Positions 24,035 through 38,900 of a DNA stretch of 64,000 nucleotides are shown here, in pieces (position 1 is the first letter of the stretch; the number at the start of each line of letters is the position of its first letter). Location: positions 1,543,407 through 1,607,406 of the forward strand of contig NW_002060957.1 in the NCBI RefSeq assembly GCF_000150275.1, in the 5' to 3' direction. Source of the DNA: Trichoplax adhaerens. Lineage: Eukaryota; Placozoa; Uniplacotomia; Trichoplacea; Trichoplacidae. A program made the position numbers and the translations under genes. A model generated the notes under the pieces. That model worked only from the letters and a program-made list of their open reading frames with translations. It was not told the DNA's origin and searched no databases.

Positions 24035-27000
24035 ATGAGTGAAGGCTGCTATTTACTATGGACATTGAATACCTGACCATATAATTCATATTAATTGATA
24101 ACTTTTCTTAAATGATTTCGTTACTTTCAGTGATCTATTATGTTTATTCTCAGATATGATGTTCATTTTCTAAGCAAAGATAGTTTTTAAATGTCAAGTT
24201 AGTGATTTTTTAAATTGTACCATATTTAGTTTCATTTTTGGAATGGCTGTGATTACCTACGATGGTAACTGACGGTTGTTTTAATGTAATGATATTTGGT
24301 GGATAATGTACTAAAATATATCTTATTTTATCACTCGAATTGCATGCTCAACAATTGAAAATAACAAGTTTCTCTAATACAAAGATTGAAGACATTAGCT
24401 CAGTAACCCTTAAAAACTTGCGAAATTGATACTGATTTCATATAGCTAAAGTAGTTTCCAGATTGTGTGCGATAGCCAAATCTTGCTAACTGCAACGTTT
24501 TGTATGGCTATATCATGTTCTCCCTTCTATCAGAATCAATTAATTATCGCTTTTAAGCGCTCGAATACTTACTCTGCATTGCAACAGTGGAATATAGATT
24601 GACAACGATGGTGATAGCATGCCGACTCCTATATTATCGCTGTGTATGCTAGCTATACTAAAAGTAATTACCTAACAAAGGAGGCTAGGCTATGACTCGG
24701 TCTGAAAGCTGTTAATCTCTTGATTACCCTTAGTTGTATAGGAGAAATATACTAGTGCTCATTAATAATTATGTTATTAATAGGTATAGCATGCCCAACG
24801 TATCTCTTTAAAATAATAGCGAATATTATAAGCAAAAGGCAATAATTTAGCTATACAACTAGTTGCGCTCTTACATGAGGTGGTATAGTAGTAATGTAAT
24901 TTAAGTAACAAATATAAGGTGCGGCCTTAGTATATTTTACCTTTTGACTTGATAAACTTGACAGAAATAACTCAACACGTTGCAACTATACTGTTCACAG
25001 TCGAATACTACATCGAAAACGGGATGAGCAACAGTATTACAGAATAACTTCTGTGTAGCTGTCGTAACATAATTTATCCGACAACTTATCTAAGAATGTG
25101 TTGATAGTAACTTAGCTATGACGTTTCACATATTTTTGATAGATAACGGTATAGTTATATAATGTAATCCATCAAATGATAATTAATCGCACTAGTTATA
25201 CTGTACTGTACTGTTTATGTAGACTTACTATAAATTGACTGGCTTCTCAATAACTTTAGGTTTTACTGTAGTTTTGTCTAAGAGAGACTAATGGGGTCAC
25301 TCTTTCTCTAGACGATTGGAGATCGTCAGTATTTAGAGGCGCACTGTAGCCAAATATTAGGGAGGACAACCCTGACAGTAGACTCGTAGTGCTGTAGTAG
25401 CTTAATTTTCTCCTGTTACAAATTTTGTGTAACAGCAACATAACAACTACATTTTCTTATTTATCGACCAAGATTGGACTAATCACTATGCATATACTCG
25501 TATGGTAGCTACATGTTAAAGATGCGTAATGCATTCTATTCTACTGATGGCGTAAAATAAATAGCAAAAGAAATATTTGTCGAACCTGATAGCTTGCTAT
25601 TTTCAATAGACTAAGTCATATACTAGATAAGTTAGTTAATTACTTCAACTATATTACAGCAAATTGCATTTCATTTTGCTGACAAAACGAATACTAATTG
25701 ATCATTTTTAATACTTAAAAAACTGCTGTTCTCAATAGGTTAGTCTGACGGTTACTACATACTACTGACACTTACTTTTGCATAATTTGCTGCACACGAC
25801 AATCTAAACCTTTATTATTGTAAGCAGTGGTAGGCATGAGTTGACGTATTCTGGTGGTATATGTTTTTAATTCATTCGGTTAATGACATAATGAACTTAT
25901 TAATTTATGTCACTTGCTATGTCACTAGCTCTGACTGCTACTTGCCTTAAGTCAAATTTCGAAATATCATTTTCACGTCATAACGTAAATCAATTTTAGA
26001 AGAATTTCAAAAATCAAATCTACAAATACAACAGTATTTGGAAATACTATAAAATGCAATTTTCGATGTACAGTTTTGAAAAAATTGGATAGTGAAACAT
26101 GGCATTTACGAGAATTCACTTTATAATAAACCTTATGTTCTTGTCTAATTTTTTTAGCACTATACAATCGAGTATACTGAATTCATGAACTTTATTTTAA
26201 GTCAAAAGATTATGCACGCGCACACAACGTGTATGTGAATTGCTTATATTTGATTATAATTATATAATTATCATTCACTAAATAAAATATAAACAAATGG
26301 TATTATAATTTATTTACAGTGCTCTGTCGACTTGATGCATCATTCAATTGTGAGCTACCTATCGCACACTAAGAAGGGATTCATACATGGTCTGATAACC
26401 TAGCTCTGAATTTTGCTAAGTGTAATGCGTTGTGTAGTATACGTTCTCGTTCATTTGAACGGGTACTCGATTAGTATCTACTAATTGTGCAAACATAAGT
26501 GGGTAAGATTACACTTTTATATGAGTAGAAAGAAAATAAAAGTTCGCGTATTTAGAAGCGGACATTGAATAAATACCGCTGACCTAAAATAATTATTGCA
26601 TATGATACTTTACCAAGCAGCATCTGCTATAAAATACTAATGTAAATGTACATGCGTACACTGTTGCTTATTACACTGTGCATTGTTTTCACACTGTTAA
26701 GAATCTTTTGAATCTGTTATGAGCATTTTCAGTTTAGAATTTCCATTCAAAGATAGCGTTGGTGTCTTTAAGACATAAATTATATCACTATCAAAATTAG
26801 AATTGTTACTGAAAGACTCCAGAATATTCGAGTATTCCATCTTTCATCGCTGCAATCCTTTAGCACATCGGATTGGTTAAATTAAAATAGTTGTGATTCT
26901 ATTTCCTAATAGAAAATATCTGTAAAGCATACTATCTAAATAGACTAGGCACTATTTAAAATATTCCAAGTTTAACCTGCAGTTTTTATGGTATGGCTAT

Positions 27001-30000
27001 AGCACCCCGTAAGATCTAATGTTTATGATATTTCAGACCAACCTTATTATCGAGTTATTATTAATTTTAATCTCTTAAACGATTTAGTGGAACTGATTCT
27101 CTAGGTCTTAATTGATCGTTAATTGATTTATATTAATTAAGGTTGTTTACTGTTAGATTCTGTAATATGTTATATTATAAATTTACCTCTCATTCTAATA
27201 CTAATATAAGTAAATTGTACAACCGGCACATTTTAACAATGCTCCATTAGTTTATGGCAAATGTATATAAGCCAGTGTAACATTTTAGTTGACTAATTAC
27301 TATCTCTTAGTCGTATACAAAGGTTTATACTTTTGTTTACACTTAGAATAAAGACTCAAAAGCTAAACAAACTTCTAGCCGCATATAGTGCTGTGTCACA
27401 GTAGTTAGTCTAATTCGCAGCATTAATTTATCTCCATAGTTAGTAGGAGCTCGTTAAGTAGCCAGTAAAATAGTTTAGTCGATTACAAAGACGACCTTGT
27501 GACAGTAACATTAAAATTAGATAAATCGTTTAGGAATGAATTGTCGAATTGAAGTGAAATAGCTGAGCCAAAATATTTTAACAGTAAGCATAGCCTCTGC
27601 TAAACGCAATCAATTTAGTTGACAAACTCATTCATTGAATTTTATTTAGAACTTACAATCTTACTAACGAAATAGAATTTGATCACCCCAAACTACTATT
27701 TTACCCCGGCGGCAGCTGAATTGCTTCCATTTAATAAAAGTAAATCATTACCAAAGTTGAAATAGATATCCACAGCGTTAAAAACTGTATTGCAAACGAA
27801 GCGAACTTAAATACTATTAATAGATTAACGGTAAATTGCAGCCTATTGATAAATTTAAGGTTGACTAGATTTCTTTTTAAACGCTGCTTTAATCTTAACC
27901 TTAACCCACGCGACTTCTTCCTAAGTCATCATATTATTCGATGGTAAGGTAGGCTAAAAAGTTCGAATTAGCTTCCAATATGATTAAAGAAGCTTTTATT
28001 TTCTTAGTTAATATTTGCTTGATTAATGATTGTTACGAAATCAATTACAAGATTACTGTCATGATAACATTCTCGCAGTGTCGTAAACTGCAATTAATCT
28101 TTTAGTTTTACAGCATCAGTAGCTCTAATGTTTTACATGAACTAATTATGTTGTCTTTTACGCGCAATACTTTAATTCAATCATCTTGGTTAGGCAGTTA
28201 TATAATAGAACAATAAAAAGTAAAAGTAGAAACAACAATAATGAATCCGTTATCTTAATTTAATTAATGATGTTTAAACAGTAACAACAAATTCTCCTTC
28301 CCTAGAAAAAGACTAAGAATTAATTCCCGTAAATCTAATTGGCTTTTACAGTCCTTTATGGAACATCAATAGAATAAAATAATCATTTTATCCAGAAGCA
28401 ATAAAGCCATACACGAAATTCGATTACTATTAAGAATCAACACTAAATCTCATTTCGCGAAAAGATGCTAGTAGTATCTATCATTGTACTGTATGTCTAC
28501 CTTAGATTATTTCTATTTCATAATAGAGCTACATTGGAAACAATTTTGTAAAAATTAATATTATACTACATCAGTAAAAATATTAGATTCCATTAATCGG
28601 TTACTAAATTTATTAAAATATAATATTGGCCATGATATTATACGTATACCTAATTTGCCAAAATCAGTTAGAAAAACTGAATATTTAATAAATCTAAAGT
28701 GAATCTCTACATTTACATGAACTTCGATATCGTAATACAGTTCAAATAATATATTTTACGTAACCATAATCTAGCAAATTGGTAAATAGCAAAGATAGCC
28801 AAATTCAATATTGTATATCAATATTAATTCAGAATTAATTCGGGCATAATTCTATCGATTGCCATAATGCTTTACTGTAACATTGCTATAAAATATCGAT
28901 GAAACATAAATAAAACGGAATTACTTAAGCAGTCTAATTCTAAAATTAAGATAAAACTAGCATAAATATCTGTAGAATCAATTTAGCGCATAAATATTTG
29001 CTTTCATTAATCAAAATGTTAATCCTGATAATAATGAAGTAGTTTCAAATTGCGAAAAAATGAAGGATAAATGGCGAATGGATATGCGCTTTCGAAGATT
29101 CGATATAAATGTAAAGCGTCATAAAATGCCCGATCGAGCCTTAATGAAATAATTTCGCATAGGTTTTCCTCCAGCTAGATAATAGAACCTAATTGGTCTA
29201 ATTACCATTCTTATATAATCAGTAACCCATTGTCTTGTCTTTTGTATTGATGGATCGCTTATGTCCATTTATCTATAACCGTTAATTCTGCAGGTGTTTC
29301 AATTCCTCTAATTTTCTCTGTCGTAGATTGGAATATTAATCAATTTAATGGAATGAACTGTTAACACAACTAGAAAGACCAAATACTGATGGTTAAAAGC
29401 AAGCTAGTTGAATTCATAATGCTAATTTAATCGTAAATTTTAGCAATCATTTAATTCTATACAGTATCAAAATGATTGTAGTCTATTCAATACATTATCA
29501 TTAGCTATTCATCTTTATTCTATTCAAGCTTGTAATTTTCTCCTCATTACCCCACCTTCATCCTTCATATGAAATGTAAAAAATGCCGGAAAGACGGAAA
29601 TGAATCAAGACACAGTTGCGATACTATAACTTATCATATTATGATATATAGAAGAGGATCAAAATAGTTTTCCCGATTTGAAATATTGATATTTGCTGGA
29701 AAAAACAATACTTCTGTGTCCCAAATCGGTACGATTTATTACAATTGTTGTTGAATTCACCTTATTAAATTAGCTGTGTTTTATTAATTTCTAGTAAAAA
29801 AAATCGAAGATGACAAAAGTACTATTTGTTATCAAATAATGATAACTTTTAATACTATCTAAGTCATCAAAACCTGTATCTGGTAGTTGTCATGTGTACT
29901 TCCATTATATTTAACCCTTCGGAAAGGAAAACATTTAATTAATACGCTTGTTAAGTATTGCAACTTTCCTGCAATTATTTTGCAATCCTTATTCTCTGAT

Positions 30001-33000
30001 CAAAGTACTGTAAGCTCCTTGTAGAATTAGACGAATCTGATTCTAAATCGTTATAAATTTACTGGCATCTATTAACTAATATTTTACGCCCTAATCCTTA
30101 AATCTAGTAAAACTTGATTATATTTATAGTAGTGAAGATCTTAGGAATATCGCATATAATGTAATCGTTAACACACTGCAGTAACATTACCTGTAAATTT
30201 TAGTTATAGAACTTCACCAATATTTTTATAATTATCTTCCTCCTTATAGCAATTAGAAATCAGCACACAATCTTATTCAATTAATTTATAACTAGCGTCA
30301 ATCAAAATGATTATTTTATGATTATTTCGCAATTCATTGATCAGTTCCAATGATTATATGCAGCAAATATGACTATTATAGAATTGGATGTAATATGCTT
30401 CATACCATCGTAGCACTTACCGGTGCCTAATGGCTAAAACTTCTTAATTGCAATGGATATGTCGTTAATATCAGTTACAGTATTCGGATTTAAAAGATAA
30501 TTATTTCTTATTTCATATTTTACACCGGCAAGAATTGAAGAAAATCGTACGCCTAATAAATCCAAGGGGCATTTCAATTGCCATCAAAGCTTAGCCAAGA
30601 ACACAATCTTTGTTCATATAAGCTTCCCTTCATTGCAATTTTAAATTATTACTGTTAATTGTCCAAAAATTTATGGAGTCAATTATATAAATATAGGCAT
30701 TTATCGGCAAAATTTTAATAAAAACAACTCAGGTTTCGTAAATAAAGGCTACACTAAAAGGCTTACTTTAATGAATTGCAACGGATTTTATTTTGATTGC
30801 ATGTTATTTCACATAATACTCATAAATCAATAACGTTCAACACATCATCAAATTTTTCATCTTCTCGTATAGTCATTATTTGGTCAGCTTATAGAGCCTT
30901 GCTAGATATAAATAGCTATTCCAGTAAATCTCATTTCTGTTATCAAATTTCTTATGAAGTATTCGTCAAATTACGGATATTCATCCTTACTTCTTAGCAA
31001 AATAGCGATGTCAGTAAACTTATCAATCTTCTCCATACTCATATATAAGGCCAATAGAAATAATGGTGAGAAAATCTATGGTCATACTGCGATATTACCT
31101 CTGAAATCTTTAGTCTTAAAGCTACACCTCTGCAGAGATGAATATAGAGAATCTAAATTGCAGAAATCATAGGTGACTTAAAAACAATTTATAAAAAAAT
31201 CAAGATTTAACATTTGTGTTGACCAATTTACGTCAACTCTTTTGATTTTTTTTACCTTGAGTTTTAGTACTACACTAACGGACTAGTCTGCTACCTAGTT
31301 ATCTCATCTTGCTTATAAGAATATTATTAATGCTATATCAAACCTATTGATGCTATTTCATAACAAATCAGTAAGCTGATTTAGCTCATGTCCTTCTTAG
31401 GATGTGTTGATATTAAATCTAATATAGCTAACCCAGAATAATGATTGTTAACATACAAGTTAACAATCCAAATTTTATTTTTCTCTTTCAAATATGCCTA
31501 AGTAACACATTTTTTGCAATTTTATTACAAATTTGAAATATTTAGATTTACAATCCAGTGATAATTAAATGCTTTCTTTAGCATACTCATGTAGTGACAA
31601 TTTATCACCGATGGCTGTGATACTTATAAACGATTGCTTACATTGTCTTTTTTTAAGAACTGATATTTTTCTATCGTAGTTACAATTTTTCCATGTCACA
31701 GAACAAACAGAACAATATAAAGAACGGAAAGTGAAATCGATTTGTTATCATGCAAATAATTATGTATCTCCCTTATGCACGTAATTATCAATTTTCATTG
31801 AAACCATTGAATTGGAATTCACCATGTTTAGAACTATATTAGGATATTACATTCGAACTCAAATGGATTAGATGGAAATTGCTTTCCGCATTTCTGCATA
31901 ATTTCGTTAATAAAATGATTTTGCATCAGTAAAATTATAAGAATTTTTAATCTTCACTTAATATGAAATCACTTATTTCACTAAAGTACTTTTTTATCAA
32001 TTCGAAACTTTCCGTTAACACTAATCTGTTTTCATTGATTTTGAGTTTGATTGCAGTATCACAGTACATAGCTCCTTAGAGTTTTATTTTAATCTATTTT
32101 ACGTTATAAAGAAATTAGAACTTCTTTATATAAATTCTGCAAAATTTGTCCAACTCTGTGGCCGTAAATCATTCCTATATTAAATGGTAGCAACAATTAC
32201 AGTTTCTTAATCAATCATGATATACTGCATATTGTTTCCTTTATCATTTTTGTTATAATTTCAAATCAAAACAAATTTTATTAGGGCTACTTCATCCTTT
32301 ATTATAATAAAATAACCCAACGATAAAAATGTTTATTAATTCCACGTTGAAATATATTGTTGATCTATATTATATGCTATAAGATAACTAACTACCTAAT
32401 TTTACGGTTATTTTGAGCTATTATTGGTGTAATAACGCTTTAAAAACATTTATTACGCTATTTGGAAACTGGTAAATTATTCTAAGGCCATATTTTAACA
32501 GCATGTGCAAAATAACTAAAATAAACCAATTCAAACAATTCTGTTTTTGAGCTGAATTTGTACTGAATTATAACTATTACTATTGCTAGGTTTATTTTAA
32601 TTGAAGCCGTTGTCATGTACTTGATTAGTGATATATACATGGTTATTCTATAGCAGTTAGTAGCTGGTAATGAACGTAATGATTAATATGGAATTATGAA
32701 TACTATTACATGTACTACTGGTACCTTAACTTAACACCATGCATTGCAGTTATTGCAAAAATCTCTGCCAACTGAAAATAAGGACTCTTTTCTACTCTTT
32801 GCAGAATAGATTTATTTTATATAACAATGCCATAAAATGAAAGTTCTATTTTTAGTCGATGCAAAATTTTTTCTACCTCTAGTTATTTGAAGCAGCTGGC
32901 ATTTTGATAAGAATAGCTAGTAGCAAATTCTGCGAATAGAGTTTATTCAATCAATCATCATGGTCAAGTTAAGCCGGCCAAGGCGAATATATACTATAAT

Positions 33001-35927
33001 GTTGACCGTATTCATGAAGACTTCACCTAGTTGCAGTGAACAAGTGCAGTAAGTGTAAGAATTAATGAGGGTGGAGAGAAGGACGGCAACAATAGCTTCT
33101 GGCGAATACAATTCTCTAAGCAAAATGAAGAATAAAGTTCTACTGCAATCACTAAAAAAAATCAATGCTGGTTTAGCAGATTTTGTCAAATACTAAATTC
33201 AATATACAGCAAAAAAATTAACATTAATACATACGATGCAAGCTTTTAGACTGTTTCCTATAACTCTCTTCACATTCTACCAACAGCCGCTTCCATCCAA
33301 ATTAGATCAAGGTTTGGCTTTGTTCTTAAGTATTTAATAATTTGTTAATTGTTCTTTTAATACAAAGAAATAGCTGTCAGTCACAATCTTATTAACGATT
33401 GCATTTAGGTAAAACTTGAACAAACCAAATCTGTAATTGCTATATTCTTACGAAATTCCATTATTTAGTATTATTTCAGCATGATGGGCTGCTTTTAATA
33501 ATGTTTAGACTATTAAAATGATAGTATTTTAGCTTCGATTAAAGCAGCTGTAAGATGAAGACATTTGAAAGCTTTTCGTCAATCTGTCAATATTTATTGT
33601 CCATGCTAATAAAGCTTTCGTTTCCGCTATTGTGAATTCAACTAGTCAATTCCAGACGATTGTATTTAGCTGTGCTTGATCATCTAGTATAAGTGTATAA
33701 TTCTTCAATTGTGTTGATCCACTTGAGCCAGATTTGATAATTTATTCAATTACTACTTCAGAAATGTTAATTAATCTTCAATGATAATTGACTTGAATTA
33801 ATGTAAACATCAATCGACAAATAGAACAGTCAATATGACTATTTTCTATCTAATTTAAATCCGAACATTTTCTTTCAGGATGCTTTATTTTAAATAAGTT
33901 CAACCATATCATTACATGAAAGAAGCATACCTTGGCTGTACTACTAAAATTTTGTAACGACTACGAAGCATAACGTAGATAAAAATACTAAACAAAATAT
34001 TACTGACAAGGTAGTTTGTTGTTTTTTCTAGTTCATATTATTGATTATCTAATTATATCAATGAAACTTTAAAAATAGAATTAAATTGAAATTCTAAACT
34101 GATTTGCTATTTAGATTTTCAAATCTATGAGAATACAATTACTCTGTCTCATATTTTTCTTACAGGTAATGTTTTACCTATCCATCTTGACAAACATCGT
34201 ATTCATACCTAGAACTTGTAACTTATTAGGTATCAGTATATAGACAATAGCAATGGCAACAATGACGTAATACTTCAATTCAATGGATTTAAATCCTAGT
34301 GAATCGCCATAGTTTAATACAGTAACCAAATCTGTTTAAAGAAAGTATCATTTATTTGGCAACGGTAGTACAGTCTCATAAATGGCTTTGAATAGAGTAA
34401 TTTGGTCATGGAAGTAATAAGCAATAATTATTACTTCACGTAGATAGTTATAATTGAAAAATTTTGCTCATGACTTGTTCCATTTTATATCAACACCCCA
34501 AAATATTAAAATCAAGGCCTACGATAACAGCTATACGATTGTGACCGTTACCCCACAAGGAAAATTTATGCCGCATTTTCAAAGTTAGAAAGAAGGGCTT
34601 TTTAAAATCTGTTTCTAATTACTGATGACCAGTCAACTTGATTGTTATTGACAAGATAGAGCATCAATCAACAAGAATTGATCGGTTATTATTTAATACG
34701 AAACATAACCAATTGGACGTGAAAGTGAAATGGTTGAAAATTTAGCAATATAACTCAGGATAACATAAATCTTTCAGCACATGGAATAATTCATCCATAA
34801 CTAACATGTGTGCTATTATACCTAGTTTGCTAGACTATTAAAGTGGATATTGTTACCTTAATTGTTATTGTTATTGCCAATCTTATCAAACAATTGTTGA
34901 GCTATTGAATTGGTGATTCTTTTATTATCTAATGACTTCTATTGTTTTTAGCTTAGCTAGTAAAAGAGACATCGCTGGAAATACTAATGAAATAAGGCCT
35001 TAATTGAATGCTTGAATGAGTTAATTACAGTAACTGCATCGGCTATTTGTCATAATAACACCTGACAATTTCTGTTTCTGTCATGGAATAAAGTAGAGAA
35101 AGAGAGGCACATGTCTAAATTAATAAGAGACTATCAATAGCAAGTAGGAATCGATCCAATCCAAAGAGATTTACAATAGCCAAATGGTAGCGGAGAATTA
35201 TTCATGTTTCACAAAATAATAGTTGTCAATACAATTGAACATGCTATTGACTTGAATGAGACAAAAAATTTCAATCGTAAATACAAGTGTTATTATAACG
35301 TTGAGGGTAAGCAACATGTATCGATTGCTATTGAAATTTATTGCGATGCCATTGAATTGTTGTTGGATTGATATTTGATGGTAGAAGACAGTATATTATT
35401 AGAGTCCACTTGAAATATTGTCATAATTGTTGTTTAACTTTGGCAGAACAACCATCAAAAATTAGAAGACTTGGGACTTTTACTAGATTTTTATTAAAGT
35501 AAGTGATGTTGAACGGAAACAGTAGATCAACTAATAAAGAATTTACGAATGGTAAGCCGTGTTTTATATTATTTTAGTTATATTAAATCAGAGTAACAAG
35601 ATTGATTACAAAATTAATGACATCAAATTGAGTTCAATCAAGGTTCAATTTGATTTGAGCAATATCAACTAGCTGAAAACGATCATTCAAGCATCAGTGA
35701 TACTATTTGTTCAGTGATTATTATTTTAAATCTTTATCAAACGATTGATTGTGCCATCGTTTTGTTCACATCATCAGCAAGCAAATATGATTAATATTTC
35801 ATGAATTAGATATGTAAAGTTTCCATGATGAATCTAAATTAACAGACATCATCAAATAGTAATGGATCGTTTTATTTAATTAGGATAGTAATTACCAACT
35901 AATATGGATATTATTTATATCATTAGG
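24035..35927. other. Long intergenic region upstream of orthopedia
   Basis: About 12 kb, very AT-rich, without a convincing gene on either strand. Small open frames (for example 25973-26167 minus, 30797-31172 plus, 32947-33189 minus) show no motif and no splice partners I could trust. A more GC-rich patch at 25240-25440 forms several short hairpins. Because it directly precedes a developmental homeobox gene, much of it may be cis-regulatory sequence or contain an orthopedia 5' exon. Confidence 0.5.
25276..25420. other. Hairpin-rich patch in AT-rich desert
   Basis: The patch stands out by base composition. It contains GTCTAAGAGAGAC facing TCTTTCTCTAGAC (imperfect stem), GACGAT-TGGAG-ATCGTC (perfect stem, near 25310-25326), AGGG...CCCT near 25360 and ACAG...CTGT near 25375-25395. 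A chain of adjacent stems could be a structured non-coding RNA or an eroded mobile element. No family is recognised. Confidence 0.25.
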
Positions 35928-35964
35928 TCGATCTTGCGTTGTTAATAGCCAAGAAGTGGAAGAC

Positions 35965-38900
35965 ATGAAAACTAATAATACTAGCGACTTAAATTCTCAA
36001 CAGAATGACCTGGGTAGCAGTCCTAGCATCGGCAATGGAAACGATGACGAAAAATGTAATAAGCCTAAGCGACATCGTACACGTTTTACACCTGGGCAAT
36101 TAAGCGAATTAGAAAGATGTTTCAGCAAAACTCATTATCCTGACATTTTTATGCGCGAAGAATTAGCTCTAAGAATCGGATTATCGGAATCACGAGTTCA
36201 GGTAAGGAGGATCTGCCTGTGATTATATAATTAATATAGCTTATGAATTGCTTTAGCTAGATTCTGGGTGTGCAAAGTTTTAAACTAAACTATCAACATT
36301 CAAACTTAGCTACATTAATGAGGCTACGTTTATTTTCTGCCGCTTTAAGGTTCATTGATTGAATAGAAATTAATCTTTACCGTCTCAAGATAGTATAAGT
36401 GAAACTCCATGTCTTTACATTATACAACAATATGCCATATTTTGGGTAGAAGTAATTTTAAATACTGCCGAAATATCGATCTAATCTATGAACTACGGTA
36501 CTTAAAAATGAAATCAATTTCTTTTTCTAATAGTTTTTCTCTGAACTCACTTATAAATATGCCCGTAATGTTCGTTGAATCCTGCATAATATTCTAATCC
36601 GCTACATTAATTAAGTAAAGCAATGACAACTTCCTAACCTTGATCGATGATTGCCAATACTAACTGATGACGCATGTTAGGCTATTAAGAGGATATTTAC
36701 TTCACTTTGGTACTGAAAAATGAGAAATGATGCGAGTGGAACAGTTGGCGTAAGCCTGAGTACATTATTATTAACAATCTCCGCCTAAGATTATTGTTTA
36801 TAGGTGAACATTAAACAGGTTCTGGTTTTAAGTTCATTAAAGATATATTATGTCAACGCGAATTGTGCACTACTACGGTACTCTTCTGAAAGAACTGCGT
36901 CGAAATTCATAGATTCTATATCATATGAATACAAACTCAGACTTTTTTCCTTATCTCTAAACAGTATTAGATTTTAACCAGTTATTACGTTTAGTTAGCT
37001 GATCATTTACTAATAAATTGTTTTTACGAAAAAAGATATTCTTAAAAAAATCTCTACTGACTGTACTTGAAGAGTTTTCTTGAATTAGTAAATTGGTATC
37101 ACGATTATTGAACGACTTAAACTACCTTTAACTTTACAATTGAGAAATAAACTACTATAAAATTTATTCAATGCAAAAATCCACGTTTTTATAAGACAAC
37201 CCTCAACTATAAAGATGTTATTATTCCAATCCCTGTTGAATACTAAAATGGCAGACTTGAATATTATTAAAATGAATTTGCTTTTCCAATAATCAATCTT
37301 CTTTGTTAGCTTGTTAAGGGTCAATATTTGCCCTGATAACTTATTAGATGAGTCATTACCTAGGAATTAGATAGAGAATATTTAATAACAGCCTATAATA
37401 TTCCTTCTTATCACGTTTATTTAGCTGCATAAATATAATGATTATTCTCGATCACTTTATATGTACTACCAGCATTCCCAATTTCAGAAACCCTGTATCT
37501 ATATATTTTTTATTTGTTACGGATACTGTAAGGTCCTTATGTTCTGAGATAAATTTTTTTACAGGAATACTTCGCTATAATTTATAGAGAACTATTATTA
37601 AGAAACTTTACCGCTGAGCAATCTGTGGGGTTGTTTATCATTAATAACGCTAGGAGCAGTTGTTAATATCTAATATCGATATGGAAATTATTTTTTGCAA
37701 TTTTCAGCATAAACATCATTAGAAACAGCTCTACTTTCCAATAGTCTATAACAAAAAATGCAAGAATGAAGATGCCTGTCAGTAATATTATCATGGCATC
37801 TAATCTTTCTTTTGTCCGATCAATGATCCATAAATCTAGGTCTAGTAGATATGATGTCTCTGCCGTATTGATTGATATTAGTTAATTTTAGTTTTACTTC
37901 TTATTTCAGTTATACAAGTATACCGGTTTATAAATCTTCTTGTAGATATATAATATCAGCTACCAATTTTTTTCCCCTACTAAGGATTAATTCCATTGAA
38001 AATTTGATCGATCATCATTTGTACTTTCGATTTCATGCTATTTGCAATTTTTTAATTCATATATTAATTTTATTCTATCTATGAGTTCAATTTCATCTAA
38101 AGTGTTTTGGCCTCCGGCTTCAACGATTCTGTTATTAAAAGAATTCTAGCATTACTTCGTCCAGTTTTTCTACATAGCTATCCTTTGTTATTTAGTTTTG
38201 TATCTATATGCTATAGTCACGAATACGTTTTCTTTGTTTTTAATAATATAATTAATGCTTTTCATAAATCTCCAATCGATGTTGAGAATTGCATTATTGC
38301 ATCAAATAATAGCAAAATAGCAGAAAGCTTTTCTACGCCATACCTGGTTGCTGTATTCTCCTGAAACGCTGTATTATTCGGCAACAATTTATCTGTTTCT
38401 CGGCCAATGAATTTTTTTTACATTTATCCATGATGTAATGAATTGATTATATAACAATGTGCAAAAGTTGGGAAAGGCACCCCAAAAAGTAGACATCAAT
38501 AGATTGTTATAGTCCATTAAAGCTATGCATTGCGACTGTTACAGTAACATTACATGAGACCTGCAAATTTTTCTGCCAAAACATACAACGCTTTTCCTCT
38601 TCACATAAATTATTTTTGTTGCCAACTAATCATAAATCTTAGATTTAAATTCAGTATTCGCCATAGTTAATAAATAGAGAAATCATACTTTTTGAAAATA
38701 AGGCAGGCTACTCTCTTTATTGAATACTCACCGAGAATTCGATCCTTTTCTACGTTACGAAACTGTCTGTCTACTGCTGAAATAAATTTAAGCATAGTTG
38801 GACTTGCATATTATTAGTACTTATATTACGAATATCACTACAGTAAGCAAATGATGAGAAATACCGGGGATAAGCTAGAATCGATGCTTTCTTTCGACAG

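Noticed and set aside
30797-31172. Two overlapping plus-strand frames
   Set aside because: Starts are not ATG for the first, overlap is out of frame, and no recognisable protein results.
32947-33189. 80-codon minus-strand frame in a GC-richer patch
   Set aside because: No domain, no splice partner. A plus-strand donor-like GTAAGT nearby tempted a 5' exon for orthopedia, but the phase does not fit.
37872-38364. Two consecutive plus-strand frames (70 and 85 codons) in the orthopedia intron
   Set aside because: Rich in Ile, Phe, Ser and Asn as expected from AT-rich DNA; no motif, no ATG start for the second, and no homology I recognise.
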